The position numbers and the translations under genes were made by a program. DNA of 64,000 bases from Chitinophaga qingshengii (GTDB lineage Bacteria; Bacteroidota; Bacteroidia; Chitinophagales; Chitinophagaceae), in contig NZ_JACVFC010000001.1 in assembly GCF_014529935.1 (NCBI RefSeq), positions 2,046,001 to 2,110,000 of the forward strand. The letters are read 5' to 3'. Shown here one piece after another: positions 18,303 to 26,054 of the stretch (position 1 is its first letter; every line of letters begins with the position of its first letter). Under the pieces are notes generated by a model that saw only the letters and a program-made list of their open reading frames with translations, was not told the origin of the DNA and did not search any database.

Positions 18303-18881
18303 ATGGCATTTACCGAACTGACCGACTTAGACCTATGGCTTCAGGCAAAGCAAGATAAAGGCGTTGCCTTTAAAACACTTTTCGACAGGTACTGGGAAAA
18401 GTTGTACGTCTATGCCTTCAACCGGCTCAAATCCGAAGCGGATGCACAGGATATCGTGCAGGAAGTCATGATCAGTTTATGGTCCAGACGAGCCACGCTG
18501 GATATAGAAACCTCGCTGGCTGCCTATCTCCATACCGCTGTTCAATATGAAGTACTGAACCATTTTTCCCGCACCGCCAGGATGGCCGACCGTAGCATGG
18601 AATATGAGCAAACCATCTTACCGGAACTAAACAGCTATACAGCACCTTTGCATCTGAAGGAATTAGCAACGATGGCAGCGAATGAAATCACCCGGCTACC
18701 CGAAAAAATGCAACAGGTATACCGGTTACGCCAGGAAAAAAATCTCTCCGTAAAAGAAATCTCCGGCCTGTTAAACATCTCCGAACAAACGGTCCGGAAT
18801 CAACTGAATGCCAGCTATCAAAAGCTTAAAAAGCATCTGAAAGAAGCTATCCTGTTAGCCATATTTCTACAGGGAAACTAG
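18303..18881 (+). CDS. ECF RNA polymerase sigma factor (Bacteroidetes FecI-like group)
   Basis: Sigma-70 family regulator that directs transcription of its own uptake cassette. Region 2 is seen in 'FKTLFDRYWEKLYVYAFNRL' and 'SEADAQDIVQEVMISLWSRR'; region 4 in 'LPEKMQQVYRLRQEKNLSV' followed by 'SGLLNISEQTVRNQLNASYQ', the helix-turn-helix that reads the -35 element. The frame is open from 18264, which would add 13 hydrophobic residues, but a TACTTTTG box lies inside that stretch (18280-18287) and homologues usually begin just before the 'LTDLDLWLQ' segment, so 18303 is preferred. A FecR-type anti-sigma gene and a TonB receptor gene follow, the standard cell-surface signalling arrangement. Confidence 0.92.
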   Translation: MAFTELTDLDLWLQAKQDKGVAFKTLFDRYWEKLYVYAFNRLKSEADAQDIVQEVMISLWSRRATLDIETSLAAYLHTAVQYEVLNHFSRTARMADRSMEYEQTILPELNSYTAPLHLKELATMAANEITRLPEKMQQVYRLRQEKNLSVKEISGLLNISEQTVRNQLNASYQKLKKHLKEAILLAIFLQGN

Positions 18882-18968
18882 TTGTTAATAATTTGGTAAC
18901 AATACCCCGATAGTTAAAATCCTGTTTTCGGAGGCATATAATCAGGAACCTGAAAAGTTCCTTGTTAT

Positions 18969-19904
18969 ATGAACACAGAAACATTTAGGGAAATAGTTGA
19001 CAAGTATCTCCAGGGTACGGCTACAGCATCCGAAAAGAAGATAGTAGAGGCATGGCTGCAAGCCCGGCCTGAGGATAACGAACCTTTGCAGCACCCCAAT
19101 AAACAGGCTATCCACGCCGCACTCTGGCAATCATTTACGCAGCGTACCGACTGGTCATCCGGGACATCCCTGCTGAAGTTCCATTCCTGGATGGGCTATG
19201 CAGCAGCTGCTGCGGTATTGCTTTGTTGCTCCATATGGTCTTATAATGCCTCATTAAAACAACCATCTCCCGCGGTACAAACGATTACCGCATTAATGGG
19301 CGCCGCCAAAACAATACAGCTGCCAGACAGTAGTATAGCCCATCTGTTTCCCGGCACCACCCTAACTATCCCTGATAACTTTAACACGCAGGAGCGGGCT
19401 ATTATTCTCTCCGGAAGAGCTTTTTTCGAAGTAAAATCCAACCCCGGCAAACCTTTCTACGTACAGTCGGGCAAGTTATACACCCGGGTACTGGGTACCT
19501 CCTTTGAAGTAACGGCACCGGATAGTCTTCATACGACCGTTACCGTAAGCACCGGGAAAGTAAACGTACAATACGATGGCCGCCCACTGGCCGATCTGCT
19601 CCCCGGCAAACGGCTACGGCACAACGTACAACAAAACAATTTTGTTATCGACGAAGTAAATGCCCCTCTGCTCTGTGAATGGTGGAAACATGGAATGGTA
19701 TTCAATCAGGCGCCTTTTGAAGAGGTGGTACAATCTATCTCCGACTGGTACAATGTACCTATAACCGTATCGGCTACAAAATGGCAACAGGAAAGGGTCA
19801 CTATCCGGATCAAAGACCGGTCGCTGACGGAAGCACTTTCATTATTATCTGCCACTATCGGCTTTCAATATAAAAAAGAGAATAACAGGATCATCATTTA
19901 TTAA
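18969..19904 (+). CDS. FecR-family anti-sigma factor
   Basis: Inner-membrane anti-sigma regulator paired with the ECF sigma factor 87 bases upstream. The cytosolic N-terminus ('FREIVDKYLQGTATASEKKI') is typical for binding the sigma factor. One membrane helix follows at about residues 76-92 ('WMGYAAAAAVLLCCSIWSY'), then the periplasmic FecR domain ('AKTIQLPDSSIAHLFPGTTL', 'RAFFEVKSNPGKPFYVQSG', 'VLGTSFEVTA'). The C-terminal DUF4974-type domain ('FNQAPFEEVVQSISDWYNVP', 'LTEALSLLSATIGFQYKKE') contacts the signalling domain of the receptor. The downstream receptor gene encodes an N-terminal STN domain, completing the signalling chain. Confidence 0.93.
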   Translation: MNTETFREIVDKYLQGTATASEKKIVEAWLQARPEDNEPLQHPNKQAIHAALWQSFTQRTDWSSGTSLLKFHSWMGYAAAAAVLLCCSIWSYNASLKQPSPAVQTITALMGAAKTIQLPDSSIAHLFPGTTLTIPDNFNTQERAIILSGRAFFEVKSNPGKPFYVQSGKLYTRVLGTSFEVTAPDSLHTTVTVSTGKVNVQYDGRPLADLLPGKRLRHNVQQNNFVIDEVNAPLLCEWWKHGMVFNQAPFEEVVQSISDWYNVPITVSATKWQQERVTIRIKDRSLTEALSLLSATIGFQYKKENNRIIIY

Positions 19905-19949
19905 CCAACCTAAATCCCTGCTACACTTATGATCAAAGATTAAAGCCAC

Positions 19950-19978
19950 AAAAAAACCGGTCTGCGTTTCCAGACCGG
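19950..19978. terminator. hairpin with the T-run on the minus strand, between fecR and the TonB receptor
   Basis: An 8-bp perfect stem (CCGGTCTG / CAGACCGG, 19957-19964 and 19971-19978) is preceded by seven A on the plus strand. Read on the minus strand it is a stem followed by TTTTTTT, a standard intrinsic terminator, although no minus-strand gene is nearby. On the plus strand it lacks a T-run, so it would not stop the sigma operon cleanly. Confidence 0.5.
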
Positions 19979-20067
19979 ATGATGCTACGCTGGTATCTCA
20001 CCACCGACGCAGCACTGTTAAACGCACAGTTCCAATAAGAAGTCTGTAACATCTAATTAATAAAGTT

Positions 20068-23000
20068 ATGCAAAAAAAGATACGCTGTATCATTTGTTTT
20101 TTATTCAGTATGCTATCCCTGGCTATAAACACCGTTTCGGCACAGGTGACATCAAAATCCGTTCAACTTGTCAAAAAAGATATAAAGGGCAAGGAAGTCC
20201 TGGCATTAATAGAAAAAGTGGAACCGGTTCAATTCACCTACGGAAAAGAGGTCAGTGAGCGTTTGGACAAGAGCTTACACTTCAATACCACCAGTCCCTC
20301 TGTAAAAGAAGTGTTGGAAACACTGCATAAAACCGCCGGCATTGCCTATAGTATCAGCGATGGCGCCATTATACTAAAGCCGGCAACTGCTACCCCTGAA
20401 ACCGGTGCCGCCATGGTAAACGGCCGCGTCGCCGGAAAAATCATCGACGAAGAAACAGGTGATCCGCTGCCGGGGGTAACTATACGTATAGGCAGTCTGG
20501 GTACTACCAGTAAAACAGATGGCTCCTTCAGTATCGCGCTGCCAAAAGGGAAATACCAGCTCCGGATCAGTTCCGTCGGATATGCTTCCAAACTGGTAAC
20601 AGATGTGGACATAAAGGATGGACAAACATTTCAGCTGAATGTAACCATGAAACGGCAGAAGGGAACATTAACCGGCGTAGTCATTACTTCTTCCGCCAGC
20701 AAGGAAACGACTGCCTCATTGTATACCCGCCAGAAAAACGAAGCAGGCATCTCCAATGGTATTAGCCGGGAACAAATATCTGCGCTGCCGGACAAAAACG
20801 TAGGAGAAACACTGAAGCGTATTTCCGGCGTTAGTACGGTTGATAATCGCCGGGTGGTAGTACGGGGCATAGCAGAGCGTTATAACATCGCCATGATGGA
20901 TGGCGCCGTGTTGCCCAGTACCGACGTACAGGTACGTGACTTCGAATTCGACATTATCCCCAGCAACCTGATAGATAATGTGGTGGTATCCAAAACCGCT
21001 ACACCGGATATGAGCTTCGGTTTCGGCGGAGGCCTGGTACAGGTGAACACATTCGCTATCCCCAACGAAAATTTCACCACCATCAGTGCGGGCACCAAAT
21101 ATATTTCCGGCAGTACCGGCCACGACTTTCTGGGTTACGGCCGTGGTAAAAAAGATTACCTGGGATTTGACGACGGCAGCAGAAACCATTTCCCTAAAGA
21201 TCTGATGGTTTTTACCAACGATAATTATAAACTGACTGACCCTAATGCCTTGCCTCCTGCTGGTGTGACACCGATCACCCCGGCCATGATAGCCGCACAA
21301 AACAAAAGAATAGGAGGCTTCGAACGCCTGGGTACCCGGACCTACACAGCAGCTCCCGGACAGAGCTACCAACTCAGCCTGGGCCGTAATTACCAGCTCC
21401 ACAACAGCCGCTTCGGATTTGTAGGTTCCCTGAGCTATCGGAATGAACAGTCCATCGATGATATTCCCCGTTTTGAAAGAGGGAACTGGGAAAAACTGGG
21501 TAATACCCGTTATGATGCTGTCACCGGCGAAGAGCTGCTGCCCACCTTCTCCAATCAATACAACTATGTTACCTCCTGGGGAGCATTGCTGAACATGGGT
21601 TGGAGCGCTAAACACCACAAAATCACTTTACGTAATTTCTACTCCCGCGTTTTTAACAACCAGTTCTCCCGCATTGTAGGCTGGGGGAATGAAATCGGCG
21701 GTGAACTGCCGGAAATCCGGGAATATGACCGCCCCAAGTTCATTGATATGCTGCAAAACCGTATCAATGGTGAACATACGCTGGGTGACTTTAAGTTTGA
21801 ATGGAACCTGGCGCGTAACAGTCTTACCAACAACGAACTGGATGCGGTAGAAGCCTGGCTCTATCCCTACAAAACGCTGAATGGAACCGTTTACAATGTC
21901 ATGCCTACTGCGCTGACCAACCCCGGCTACGGGACTTTCAACAGAGGGCAATATTATTACCGCGAAACCAATAAAATAGCGGAAGGCGCGCTCAGCTATC
22001 AGCTGAAACTGGCGGGACAAAAACAGGTGGTAAAAGCAGGTTATCAGTTTATGGAACGGCATGGGCTGTACGACTGGATTATCCTGCCTATCGGTAACGT
22101 ACAAACGGGAAACAATGTGTATCCCTTTGTACCGGTGCAACAATGGGGGCAGTTCCTGGATTTTAAAGATCCGCAGAAAGATCTCCTGTATTATCCGGCC
22201 GCTTTCTCCAGAAATGGATATGAGGGTAAGAATAACAACCAGGCATTATATGCTATGCTGGATAACCGATTTAACAAATGGCTTAGACTGGTGTGGGGCA
22301 TCAGAGCAGAATACTACAAATACGAAAGATTTAAAAATAGCGCCAATGATCTGGCTATTGACAAGCTGATAGAACAAGGCGACAAAAACAAATATGTTGA
22401 TCCGGAAACAGGGAAGATTGTAACTGCCACTGCCAACGCGGAAACAGAAGAAAAAGCCTGGCGTTACCTGCCTTCTGCCAGCCTTACTGCCACTCCGTTC
22501 AGCAACTTCAACATCCGGGCAGCTTATTCAAAATCAGTGGTTCGCCCGGCATTGATCGAAAACTCATTAATGATACGCTACGACCCCTCGGTGGCTGGTT
22601 ACCGTCGCAATGAAGGTGTGTTATCCACTGTTATTGATCACTACGATCTCCGCCTGGAATGGTATCCCAAGCCAGGTGAAGTACTCTCCTTCGGTTATTT
22701 CTACAAATACTTCGATAAGCCGGTAGAACTGTACCGCAACTGGACAGATGCCAGCATGCGGGTATACCTCACCACCAGCAACTCCGAATGGGCGAAGGTA
22801 CATGGTTGGGAAGCAGACCTGCGGAAGAGTCTCGGCTTCATGAATCCCGGCTGGAAGTTCCTGGATAATGTATACTTCAGTGGTAACCTTACCCTCCAGA
22901 CATCTACCGTACAGGCGTCCCAGTATGAAAGCAAATCAATGAGCGCAGACATATACGGTAACACCTACTCCTACCGCACTAAAAAAATGGTGAAAGAAAA

Positions 23001-23496
23001 ACGTCCGCTGTATGGCCAGGTGCCGGTACTATACAACCTCGGGTTGCAATACAGCGGCGATCGCCTGGGTGCTAATATCGCGTATAACCATATGGGTTAT
23101 AAAACCTTCGCCACCGGTATGGAACCCAACATTGTAGAATACGAACGCCCCCGTAACCAGCTGGATGCACAGATCAGCTATTCCTTCCTGAAAAATAAAA
23201 AGCTGAATGTAAGGTTCAATATGAGCAACCTTACCAACAGCCCCTACCGCTTCTACATCAATAGCAGCGACACCTATAAACTTCAGGATAAATGGCAGGG
23301 ACTCGCAGGCTCCTTTATCACCGCAACCGAATGGTCGGAAATCTATGAGTGGAAAGACGGCTTCTCCCAGAAATATGAAGAAGGACATTTAGAAACCTCC
23401 ACTGACGGGAAAACCAAAGTGAGAGTAGGCGATAAAGAAACTTTTGTCCGGAAAGTAGGCGCTTCCTTTAGTTTAACCGCGGCCTATACATTCTAA
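20068..23496 (+). CDS. TonB-dependent receptor with STN signalling domain and carboxypeptidase-like N-terminal module
   Basis: Outer-membrane active transporter of 1142 residues. In order: signal peptide (IICFLFSMLSLAINTVSAQ), STN domain (~27-110, 'IKGKEVLALIEKVEPVQFTY' and 'SVKEVLETLHKTAGIAYSIS'), a CarboxypepD_reg-like domain (~117-200, 'GKIIDEETGDPLPGVTIRIG'), the plug ('ISALPDKNVGETLKRISGVS', 'VVRGIAERYNIAMMDGAVLP') and a 22-strand-type barrel ending in 'VGASFSLTAAYTF'. The STN domain and the sigma/anti-sigma genes upstream indicate substrate-induced transcription. It is not a SusC with SusD partner; two small lipoproteins follow instead. The substrate is not evident; siderophore, peptide or oligosaccharide are possible. 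Confidence 0.92.
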   Translation: MQKKIRCIICFLFSMLSLAINTVSAQVTSKSVQLVKKDIKGKEVLALIEKVEPVQFTYGKEVSERLDKSLHFNTTSPSVKEVLETLHKTAGIAYSISDGAIILKPATATPETGAAMVNGRVAGKIIDEETGDPLPGVTIRIGSLGTTSKTDGSFSIALPKGKYQLRISSVGYASKLVTDVDIKDGQTFQLNVTMKRQKGTLTGVVITSSASKETTASLYTRQKNEAGISNGISREQISALPDKNVGETLKRISGVSTVDNRRVVVRGIAERYNIAMMDGAVLPSTDVQVRDFEFDIIPSNLIDNVVVSKTATPDMSFGFGGGLVQVNTFAIPNENFTTISAGTKYISGSTGHDFLGYGRGKKDYLGFDDGSRNHFPKDLMVFTNDNYKLTDPNALPPAGVTPITPAMIAAQNKRIGGFERLGTRTYTAAPGQSYQLSLGRNYQLHNSRFGFVGSLSYRNEQSIDDIPRFERGNWEKLGNTRYDAVTGEELLPTFSNQYNYVTSWGALLNMGWSAKHHKITLRNFYSRVFNNQFSRIVGWGNEIGGELPEIREYDRPKFIDMLQNRINGEHTLGDFKFEWNLARNSLTNNELDAVEAWLYPYKTLNGTVYNVMPTALTNPGYGTFNRGQYYYRETNKIAEGALSYQLKLAGQKQVVKAGYQFMERHGLYDWIILPIGNVQTGNNVYPFVPVQQWGQFLDFKDPQKDLLYYPAAFSRNGYEGKNNNQALYAMLDNRFNKWLRLVWGIRAEYYKYERFKNSANDLAIDKLIEQGDKNKYVDPETGKIVTATANAETEEKAWRYLPSASLTATPFSNFNIRAAYSKSVVRPALIENSLMIRYDPSVAGYRRNEGVLSTVIDHYDLRLEWYPKPGEVLSFGYFYKYFDKPVELYRNWTDASMRVYLTTSNSEWAKVHGWEADLRKSLGFMNPGWKFLDNVYFSGNLTLQTSTVQASQYESKSMSADIYGNTYSYRTKKMVKEKRPLYGQVPVLYNLGLQYSGDRLGANIAYNHMGYKTFATGMEPNIVEYERPRNQLDAQISYSFLKNKKLNVRFNMSNLTNSPYRFYINSSDTYKLQDKWQGLAGSFITATEWSEIYEWKDGFSQKYEEGHLETSTDGKTKVRVGDKETFVRKVGASFSLTAAYTF

Positions 23497-23514
23497 TGCT
23501 TAAAATCAAAAAAA

Positions 23515-24291
23515 ATGAAAACGATCCATATACTTTTTGCCGTATTGACGGGCACACTGCTGGCCTGTAATAAAAAAGAGCCCGATTTTCTTTATGAAGA
23601 CAATATGCTGGCTGTTACTGTGAAAGGGTACAACGGAAGCGAGGAATCGCTGGAAGTCAAACTCGATACCTTCCACGTTACCCAGGCAGACCCGGGAAAA
23701 TTTGATGCTACCAAAGGTTGTATCATTCCTTTTAGCCAATCCACGGTGAATCTAAGCATCACGGAAAAAGGTACCGGTAAAGTAGTGATGAACAAAGCAC
23801 TGAAAAAGGAAGATAGTCCCGCTACATTTGAGTTCTTTTACTTCAATGGACAAATGAACAAAATGCCCGAAATACCGGCATTTGAAGAGGGAAAAATAAA
23901 AATATCCTATATGTTCAACCCTACCGTTACCCACTATACGGAGCCGGTGGATATTGTGCTGGGTAAATACTACTTCACCCCAAAAGTGTTTGAAGAAATT
24001 GCCCGGATTAAAAATGTAAAACCCAATGAATTTTCAGCACCGGTAAGTATTCCGACGTTCTCTACTACCGGCCAGACTTACAACGGACAACCAACACCGG
24101 TACTGTTCCTGGTGTATGTATATAAAGCGGGTACCAACGAATTTTATACAGCAGGTTCTGCCTACACCTGGCACGCAACGTCCACCACCGCACCCAAGCC
24201 GGCCGCATCAGCAGCGTCTTCCAGGATATATATATTCGAAGAAGCACCCGCCGGTAACAGCATGAGATTCGTTAAAAAACTGGAATTGTAA
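23515..24291 (+). CDS. lipoprotein, paralogue 1, co-transcribed with the TonB receptor
   Basis: A 258-residue lipoprotein (MKTIHILFAVLTGTLLACNK, lipobox Cys at 18). No family recognised. The start of the mature part, 'MLAVTVKGYNGSEESLEVKL', is repeated almost exactly in the next gene, and both proteins share the spacing of later segments ('ATFEFFYFNGQMNKMPEIP' here). It starts 18 bases after the receptor stop, so the two genes are co-transcribed. By position it may be a surface accessory of the receptor, the place normally held by SusD, but it is too short and does not resemble SusD. Confidence 0.83.
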   Translation: MKTIHILFAVLTGTLLACNKKEPDFLYEDNMLAVTVKGYNGSEESLEVKLDTFHVTQADPGKFDATKGCIIPFSQSTVNLSITEKGTGKVVMNKALKKEDSPATFEFFYFNGQMNKMPEIPAFEEGKIKISYMFNPTVTHYTEPVDIVLGKYYFTPKVFEEIARIKNVKPNEFSAPVSIPTFSTTGQTYNGQPTPVLFLVYVYKAGTNEFYTAGSAYTWHATSTTAPKPAASAASSRIYIFEEAPAGNSMRFVKKLEL

Positions 24292-24303
24292 AACACAACC
24301 AAA

Positions 24304-25083
24304 ATGAAAAGACTTAAAAAGGCCGCACAGCTACTGTTCTTACTATCAACAGCTCTCGTAGCCTGCAACAAAGAAGAACTGCATGTCCGGAAAGCTATGC
24401 ATGTAGTCATTAACGGCTATAACGGCTCCGAAAACGCACTCCGGGTAACGATAGACACCACCGTATACGCTGGTGATAAAGTATTTAAGCCAACGGAAAA
24501 ATTCGAATTCAGTGTAGCATATGCTTACACCGAAAATCAACAACAGAAAACGGTAGTCATCACAGATACCGTCACCAAACAGGTTATCCTGCGTAAACCA
24601 CTGCCATCCGGTGAAACAAAAGCCGCTATCAGCTTTTTATATCTCAATGGCAAAGTGCAGGAGGTACAACCACCGGCAGCAGATGTAGCTACCAATAAAC
24701 TGGGGTTTTATATTCATTATACCGATAACGATACACCACTGGATATATTCCTTTTCAGAACAGATAGTAACGGTAAGGAGTACAGAACTTATCTGGCGAA
24801 GAATGTAAAACCTGGCAACTGGCTGTATACAGATTATTTAGCCGGAGCAGATTTTAATACCAAAACCAATGTAGATGATGCCGCCAGCCTCTGTTTCACC
24901 AGAACCGGCACCACCGATCAGTGGGCGTTTGAAGACAATGAAGGTAAAAGCAGGATAGCCGTTTCCGGTATGCAGTTACCCCTCGCCGGAGAAAAAGGAT
25001 TAGTACAGCAATATGTAGTAACGCCGGGACCATTCATGCTGGATTATGCCAGAATGTATTTTCACCCGGACAGGGTGAGATAG
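24304..25083 (+). CDS. lipoprotein, paralogue 2, co-transcribed with the TonB receptor
   Basis: A 259-residue lipoprotein (MKRLKKAAQLLFLLSTALVA then Cys21). It is a diverged tandem duplicate of the preceding gene: 'MHVVINGYNGSENALRVTID' matches 'MLAVTVKGYNGSEESLEVKL', and 'AAISFLYLNGKVQEVQPPA' matches 'ATFEFFYFNGQMNKMPEIP'. It starts 12 bases after its paralogue and is the last gene of the sigma-regulated cassette. Function unknown; the pair may bind different forms of the receptor's substrate on the cell surface. Confidence 0.83.
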   Translation: MKRLKKAAQLLFLLSTALVACNKEELHVRKAMHVVINGYNGSENALRVTIDTTVYAGDKVFKPTEKFEFSVAYAYTENQQQKTVVITDTVTKQVILRKPLPSGETKAAISFLYLNGKVQEVQPPAADVATNKLGFYIHYTDNDTPLDIFLFRTDSNGKEYRTYLAKNVKPGNWLYTDYLAGADFNTKTNVDDAASLCFTRTGTTDQWAFEDNEGKSRIAVSGMQLPLAGEKGLVQQYVVTPGPFMLDYARMYFHPDRVR

Positions 25084-25092
25084 CAGGCCTGA

Positions 25093-25131
25093 CGTGTTGC
25101 CTCAAAAGCATGATGCTTTTGAGGCAACACG
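25093..25131. terminator. perfect 18-bp hairpin between convergent genes
   Basis: CGTGTTGCCTCAAAAGCA and its exact reverse complement are separated by the loop TGA. The hairpin lies between the stops of the plus-strand lipoprotein gene and the minus-strand metallopeptidase gene. No long T-run follows on the plus strand. It probably acts as a shared terminator or mRNA 3'-end stabiliser. Confidence 0.65.
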
Positions 25132-25166
25132 TTCAGTCAACCCTAAAAAATCCTCCTCCATTTTTG

Positions 25167-25949
25167 TTACAGCGGATACAATACCTGTGTAGCCTTGATG
25201 TCACCAGCTGTAAACCCATTCCAGGGGAGTACAGTTGAATTCATCACAGAGTTGGGATCTGTGAGTGGTGTTCCTGGTATCTGGGTACCTGTGGCCTGGT
25301 CAGTATGGTAAAAACCCACGGTGTGGCCAAATTCATGAGTGATAGCAAACAGCTGCTGGGTAGCGGAGAGGGTATTGTACTTGGAATTAATTTCAACAGT
25401 TACCCCGGGTTTGTTATCTGATGCAGGCAGATAGGCCCTGGCGATCCAGTTGGAATTTTCATAACCCATAAAAACGCGGGTATTGGCACTCGCCAGGTTG
25501 TTTACGATAGACAACCTCAACCGGGTACCGTTCACGGAATTCCAGTTAGCAACCGCACCCTGAATGGCTGTTACCCAAACCGGAGGCACCCCCGGATCAA
25601 TGTAAAATTTCACGTTATTATTATAAGCATTCGAAATAAGGTAAGGTCCTCTCTTCTGTTCTGTTGCAGGTACACCAGAGCGCTGTTCAGCTTCCCAATC
25701 GGCTGTACGTTGTTTGAGGTCATTCATACCAATAATAATATCCCCGTCAATCACCACACGGTCTTTATCAAAGACAATATGCTGGCGATCAAAACCCTGA
25801 TGAACCAGGTAATTGGTCATGCTTTCCTGCGCATTGGGTATTGGGGCAGGGTCTTTCAGATCTTTATCGCCCTTGGAGCAGGCAAAGAGGAGCGTTAATG
25901 ATGCAATACAGATGAATGAGCTAATGTAGCATCCATTAGAATGTTTCAT
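25167..25949 (-). CDS. secreted lipoprotein metallopeptidase, M57-like (dual-action HEIGH type)
   Basis: The zinc-binding motif HExxHxxxxxH is present as 'AITHEFGHTVGFYHTD', and the substrate-side wall typical of this family follows ('PNSVMNSTVLPWNGFTAGD', with the Met-turn). The preferred start at 25949 gives a lipoprotein signal (MKHSNGCYISSFICIASLTL then 'LFACSKGD'); the longer frame to 26030 adds 27 residues that would spoil the signal. The N-terminal ~90 residues precede the catalytic part and include 'ERGPYLIS'-like beta sequence. It is a surface or periplasmic protease. It lies at the downstream end of the glycan locus but 105 bases from the nearest gene, so it may not belong to it. 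Confidence 0.87.
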   Translation of the reverse strand: MKHSNGCYISSFICIASLTLLFACSKGDKDLKDPAPIPNAQESMTNYLVHQGFDRQHIVFDKDRVVIDGDIIIGMNDLKQRTADWEAEQRSGVPATEQKRGPYLISNAYNNNVKFYIDPGVPPVWVTAIQGAVANWNSVNGTRLRLSIVNNLASANTRVFMGYENSNWIARAYLPASDNKPGVTVEINSKYNTLSATQQLFAITHEFGHTVGFYHTDQATGTQIPGTPLTDPNSVMNSTVLPWNGFTAGDIKATQVLYPL

Positions 25950-26054
25950 GCTAGACAGAGTTAGGTTAAACAAATAAATTAATATCAACCTAAAACTAAG
26001 ACCTGTAGCGGAAACATGGTAGCAGTTCAAATTTTAATGCCCTGCGGTAACGGC

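Noticed and set aside
20716..21618. Minus-strand ORF of 300 codons opposite the TonB receptor
   Set aside because: Shadow of the receptor plug and barrel; no motif and no promoter.
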